In this document: piece by piece, positions 6,678 through 9,027 of the stretch
How the letters are laid out: every line of letters starts with the position of its first letter
How positions within the stretch are numbered: position 1 is the first letter of the stretch
Source: CAXMNX01 sp051009475
GTDB taxonomy: Bacteria > Pseudomonadota > Alphaproteobacteria > Rhodobacterales > Rhodobacteraceae
Direction of reading: 5' to 3'
Length of the DNA: 9,027 bases
Assembly (NCBI GenBank): GCA_051009475.1
Contig: JBPCWO010000083.1
Location: forward strand, 1-9,027
The notes under the pieces: model-generated
Told to the model about the DNA's origin: nothing
Databases searched by the model: none
The model's input: the letters and a program-made list of their open reading frames with translations, nothing else
Translations under genes and position numbers: made by a program

Positions 6678-6966
6678 TTGCTAGCTCCCTTTGCAACCAC
6701 GACTATACATGCGCCATTTTGATTCAACTTTAAAAGATGTCTTTTTAGTCAGGTCGCGAGAATTATCGATATTTTCAATCTGGTCTTACGGTCAAAAAGT
6801 TACCAAACCGGCAATCTTTTTTCATTTCAGATATTTGGTTGACTAAATTCAGTGGGATTCTATTTAAACGTGTCGATATGTAGCATCGGCCAGAAATGGC
6901 TCATCGAGAATTTCGGCGCAGTTTTGGTTTAAAACGAGTTGCACGTTCGGTATAGAAGCGGAATAT
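6678..6966. promoter_or_regulatory. AT-rich divergent control region between XRE gene and MDR oxidoreductase
   Basis: This 289-base region is clearly richer in A+T than the genes on either side. It contains no gene. It has a 14-base inverted repeat, AAAAGA-TG-TCTTTT (6732-6745), a second short one, GTTTT-GGTTT-AAAAC (6921-6935), and three TTTAAA cores at 6729, 6863 and 6928. A minus-strand TTGACC (6795-6790) with TATCGA 18 bases downstream is a possible promoter for the XRE gene. These could be binding sites for the XRE protein, but in AT-rich DNA some will arise by chance. Confidence 0.45.
6839..6866 (+). promoter_or_regulatory. Sigma70-like promoter candidate for the MDR oxidoreductase gene
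   Basis: TTGACT at 6839-6844 matches the -35 consensus in five of six bases. TATTTA at 6861-6866 follows after 16 bases as a weaker -10. It would give a 5' untranslated region of roughly 95 bases before the ATG at 6967. A TTTAAA core (6863-6868) overlaps the -10. Confidence 0.4.
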
Positions 6967-7929
6967 ATGCGCATACTCGAATTTAAGGAAATTGGTAGTC
7001 CACCGACGCTGGTTGAGGCTCCGATTCCCGCTCTAGCAGCCGGGCAGGTCCGAATTCGAGTCTCTGCAACTGCCTTAAATTTTGCCGATATCCTGATGAT
7101 CGAAGGCAAGTATCAGGACATGCCATCATTTCCACTTGTTCCAGGCCTGGAGGTCGCAGGATTCGTCGATGAGATCGGCCAAGGCGTCACTGGAATAACA
7201 AAAGGCACCCGAGTTGCCGCACAATGCCGCCACGGCGGTCTTGCTGAGTATGTTGTCACCGAAGCGGATCGGATATTGCGGCTGCCCGACGCGATGAGCG
7301 ACGTCGTAGGAGCCGCGTTTCAAATCGCCTATGGCACGTCGCACCTTGCCTTGGCACGGCGCGGCCAACTTGCGAAAGGTGAGACGTTAGCGGTTTTGGG
7401 CGCCGCCGGCGGCGTGGGTTTGGCTGCGGTACAGGTCGGCAAGGCATTGGGTGCGCGCGTCATTGCTGTTGCTCGCGGTCAAAATCGCCTCGACGTGGTT
7501 GAGGCTGCTGGCGCTGATGTCCTGATCGACAGCGACAAGACCTCGGACTTACGGCACGCTCTCATATCCGCCGGACCACTAAACGTAGTTTTTGATGCCG
7601 TGGGCGGTACAGACGGTGAAGCCGCTCTCAGATCAGTTCTGCCGGAGGGCCGTCATATATTGATCGGATTTGCAAGCGGCGACCTCCCGGCGCTGCGCCC
7701 AAATCACTTGCTGGTCAAAAACATCGACGTGATTGGTGTGAACTGGGGCGGCTATTCTGCGTTCGAGCCGCAAGCAACGACAAAAAGCCTGGAAATTCTT
7801 GTGAAGTGGTTTTGCGAAGGCCGCATCAATCCGCACATAAGCAATGTCCTGACTTTGAATCAGGCGGCGGAAGCCCTTGATATTCTTCGAAACCGGCAGG
7901 CAACGGGCAAAATCGTCATTACCCTGTAA
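6967..7929 (+). CDS. NAD(P)H:quinone oxidoreductase-type MDR protein (zinc-free alcohol dehydrogenase family)
   Basis: A 320-residue cytosolic oxidoreductase of the medium-chain dehydrogenase/reductase superfamily, quinone oxidoreductase branch, expected to reduce quinones or enones with NAD(P)H. The N-terminal GroES-like domain (about 1-110) contains LNFADILMIEGKYQ (37-50) and PLVPGLEVAGFVDEIG (56-71), the typical QOR blocks. The structural-zinc cysteine cluster of alcohol dehydrogenases is absent. The Rossmann part has GAAGGVGLAAVQVGKALGA (145-163), then VIAVARGQNR, where the Arg after the second strand is compatible with NADPH. The natural substrate is unknown. The start ATG has only a weak AGCGGA upstream. 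The gene is divergent from the XRE regulator and its 3' end overlaps the convergent LysR gene by 11 bases. Confidence 0.92.
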   Translation: MRILEFKEIGSPPTLVEAPIPALAAGQVRIRVSATALNFADILMIEGKYQDMPSFPLVPGLEVAGFVDEIGQGVTGITKGTRVAAQCRHGGLAEYVVTEADRILRLPDAMSDVVGAAFQIAYGTSHLALARRGQLAKGETLAVLGAAGGVGLAAVQVGKALGARVIAVARGQNRLDVVEAAGADVLIDSDKTSDLRHALISAGPLNVVFDAVGGTDGEAALRSVLPEGRHILIGFASGDLPALRPNHLLVKNIDVIGVNWGGYSAFEPQATTKSLEILVKWFCEGRINPHISNVLTLNQAAEALDILRNRQATGKIVITL

Positions 7930-8791
7930 GCGCCAGGTGGGGCGCGCGGAAGTTTCGGCGGACGAGATCGACTAGATGATCTTTTGCATGACCCTTTGAT
8001 ACTTCCGAGACATAGAGATTTATCAGCTTGAACCCCAATTCCGGCAATGCACCGCCGTGGGGCACCAACTCGAGCTGAGGACCAACCGCGTCTTCAAGCT
8101 GCGACATAATCGCAAGATCAGCCGACACGGATGCTTCGATGGTTCGCGTGGATTCAGAATCAACCGCCATTTCCCAGGCAATGCCGCCACGATCCAGTTC
8201 TAGCTGCATTGATTTGCGAAACTGACAGTGGGGTTCAGAGGCCAGAGGTAATGGTCGGCGCTGCCACGCAGTGCCTCCGGGCGCACCATACCAGCGCAAA
8301 GGCTTCTCCGTCAGCGTTTCGCCTCCGGGATCACAATAGTCCTCGGTTGTTATGATCAGGTCGCATTTTCCTTCGGCGAACAACTCGCGCAGACGAATGG
8401 TCCAAGAGGACAAGAGCTGCACGCGCATTCTTGGATAGTCAGCATTGAATAATTGCAGCACCTTTGGGATCGACGGATAGATGATGTCGTGGGGCACGCC
8501 CAGAATGAGAACACCTTCATAAGCGTCATCGGTCATCTGACTGAAAATCTGATCGTTAACCGAAATCATTTTGCGAGCGTTGCCGAGTAATTGTTCGCCG
8601 GCGGTCGTCAGCCCAATGGTGCGCGAGGAACGATCTAGAAGAGCAACGTCGAGCGATTCTTCCAGCCGTTTCAACTGCATTGAAACTGCCGATTGGGTCA
8701 GATTCAGCATGCCGGCTGCGCGGGTCACACCTCCCATATCGGCGACTGCAACAAAGGATCGCAAAGCGGTCAGGTCAAGATTTCTTGGCAT
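7919..8791 (-). CDS. LysR-family transcriptional regulator
   Basis: A cytoplasmic LysR-type regulator of 290 residues, normal length. The winged HTH lies at about 7-66: LRSFVAVADMGGVTRAAGMLNLTQSAVSMQLKRLEESL, then LLDRSSRTIGLTTAGEQLL. The linker helix and the two-lobed effector domain run from about 90 to 285, starting at GVLILGVPHDIIYPSIPKVLQLF. The inducer cannot be told from sequence. The gene is divergent from a DUF1127 gene, with a T-N11-A inverted repeat between them, so that gene and the regulator itself are the likely targets. Its TAA lies inside the last codons of the convergent MDR gene (11-base overlap). The ATG has only a weak GGATAT upstream. Confidence 0.93.
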   Translation of the reverse strand: MPRNLDLTALRSFVAVADMGGVTRAAGMLNLTQSAVSMQLKRLEESLDVALLDRSSRTIGLTTAGEQLLGNARKMISVNDQIFSQMTDDAYEGVLILGVPHDIIYPSIPKVLQLFNADYPRMRVQLLSSWTIRLRELFAEGKCDLIITTEDYCDPGGETLTEKPLRWYGAPGGTAWQRRPLPLASEPHCQFRKSMQLELDRGGIAWEMAVDSESTRTIEASVSADLAIMSQLEDAVGPQLELVPHGGALPELGFKLINLYVSEVSKGHAKDHLVDLVRRNFRAPHLALTG

Positions 8792-8867
8792 ATCAATATC
8801 CGTGATGTGTCACTTCAAAAACATTCGTTTCCATTATCTACCCGACTCGGCCATATATATCAAGTTC

Positions 8868-8887
8868 GTTGATGAATCGACATCAAC
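8868..8887. promoter_or_regulatory. Inverted repeat, probable LysR operator
   Basis: GTTGATG (8868-8874) and CATCAAC (8881-8887) are perfect 7-base inverted arms around AATCGA. A T-N11-A pattern typical of LysR-family binding sites fits inside the repeat (T8870 to A8882). The repeat lies in the 122-base gap between the divergent LysR and DUF1127 genes, 26 bases before the DUF1127 start. That places it where a promoter would be. The TTGATG arm could itself serve as a -35 element. A second short repeat, GTGA-TGTG-TCAC (8802-8813), lies near the LysR start. Confidence 0.6.
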
Positions 8888-8913
8888 ACATTAGAGATTC
8901 GAAAGGAAATACC

Positions 8914-9027
8914 ATGTCAACACAAGTGAAAACGACCCTGCTTTATGCACCGCGGTCACGTCAGACGAGTGTTACGGCATGGTTGCTTGCGGCACTAGCA
9001 AACCGGCGCAGCCGCAGCGACCTGCTG
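8914..9027 (+). CDS. DUF1127 small protein, N-terminal part (cut by window end)
   Basis: An open frame of 38 codons from ATG at 8914 runs off the window end. The start has a good ribosome-binding site, AAAGGAAA (8902-8909). The visible peptide begins MSTQVKTTLLYAPRSRQ and continues with TAWLLAALANRRSRSDLL. The tryptophan followed by a basic RR.R..LL stretch is the beginning of the short arginine-rich DUF1127 (YjiS-like) module, whose conserved LD..DIG end would lie beyond the edge. Some alphaproteobacterial DUF1127 proteins bind RNA and affect RNA turnover or phosphate and stress responses; whether this one does is unknown. The divergent LysR gene and the inverted repeat between them suggest LysR control. 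Confidence 0.7.
   Translation, partial: MSTQVKTTLLYAPRSRQTSVTAWLLAALANRRSRSDLL

Noticed and set aside
8851..8863. TATATAT run as a LysR -10 element
   Set aside because: No -35 sequence lies at a proper distance; the nearest TTGATG is 21 bases away from TATATA, so I could not support a specific promoter call.
1..9027. Mobile elements, CRISPR arrays, tRNA or a new defence-type system
   Set aside because: No transposase, integrase, repeat array, tRNA-like fold or unexplained multi-gene cassette was found; nearly all of the window is accounted for by recognisable metabolic and regulatory genes.

Overview
The window looks like chromosomal DNA of an alphaproteobacterium, most likely a Rhodobacteraceae/roseobacter-type organism. 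This rests on moderately high GC coding DNA, a PraR/PhrR-like short XRE regulator, a LysR gene divergent from a DUF1127 gene, and an MgtE/5-formyl-THF cyclo-ligase pair. The taxonomic call is inference from gene content. No mobile element, tRNA, rRNA, CRISPR array or phage gene was seen. Most of the window is ordinary core and accessory metabolism.

Left part (1-2111): a structured segment at the edge (about 13-120, plus strand) may be the 3' part of a small RNA, possibly 6S RNA. It faces a minus-strand operon of a Mg2+ channel/transporter (mgtE) followed, with a GTGA overlap, by 5-formyltetrahydrofolate cyclo-ligase.

Middle part (2216-6245): a purine-base deamination cluster. A plus-strand pair (guanine deaminase, then a LysE/RhtB-family exporter) runs into a minus-strand pair (a HisN-type inositol-monophosphatase-family phosphatase, then a probable 8-oxoguanine deaminase, joined by an ATGA overlap). 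The two units meet end to end with no bases between their stop codons. Guanine deaminase gives xanthine and 8-oxoguanine deaminase gives urate, so both feed oxidative purine catabolism or base detoxification.

Right part (6306-9027): a minus-strand XRE-family repressor-like gene is followed by a terminator hairpin that runs directly into the start of the hisN-like gene. An AT-rich divergent region of 289 bp separates it from a plus-strand NAD(P)H:quinone oxidoreductase-type MDR gene. That gene overlaps, tail to tail, a minus-strand LysR regulator. The LysR gene is divergent from a DUF1127 small-protein gene cut by the window end, and a 7-bp-arm inverted repeat with a T-N11-A core lies between them.

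The most useful leads are the edge RNA, the paired guanine/8-oxoguanine deaminase cluster with its exporter and phosphatase, the terminator abutting the hisN-like start, and the LysR/DUF1127 operator. I see no convincing wholly new system.
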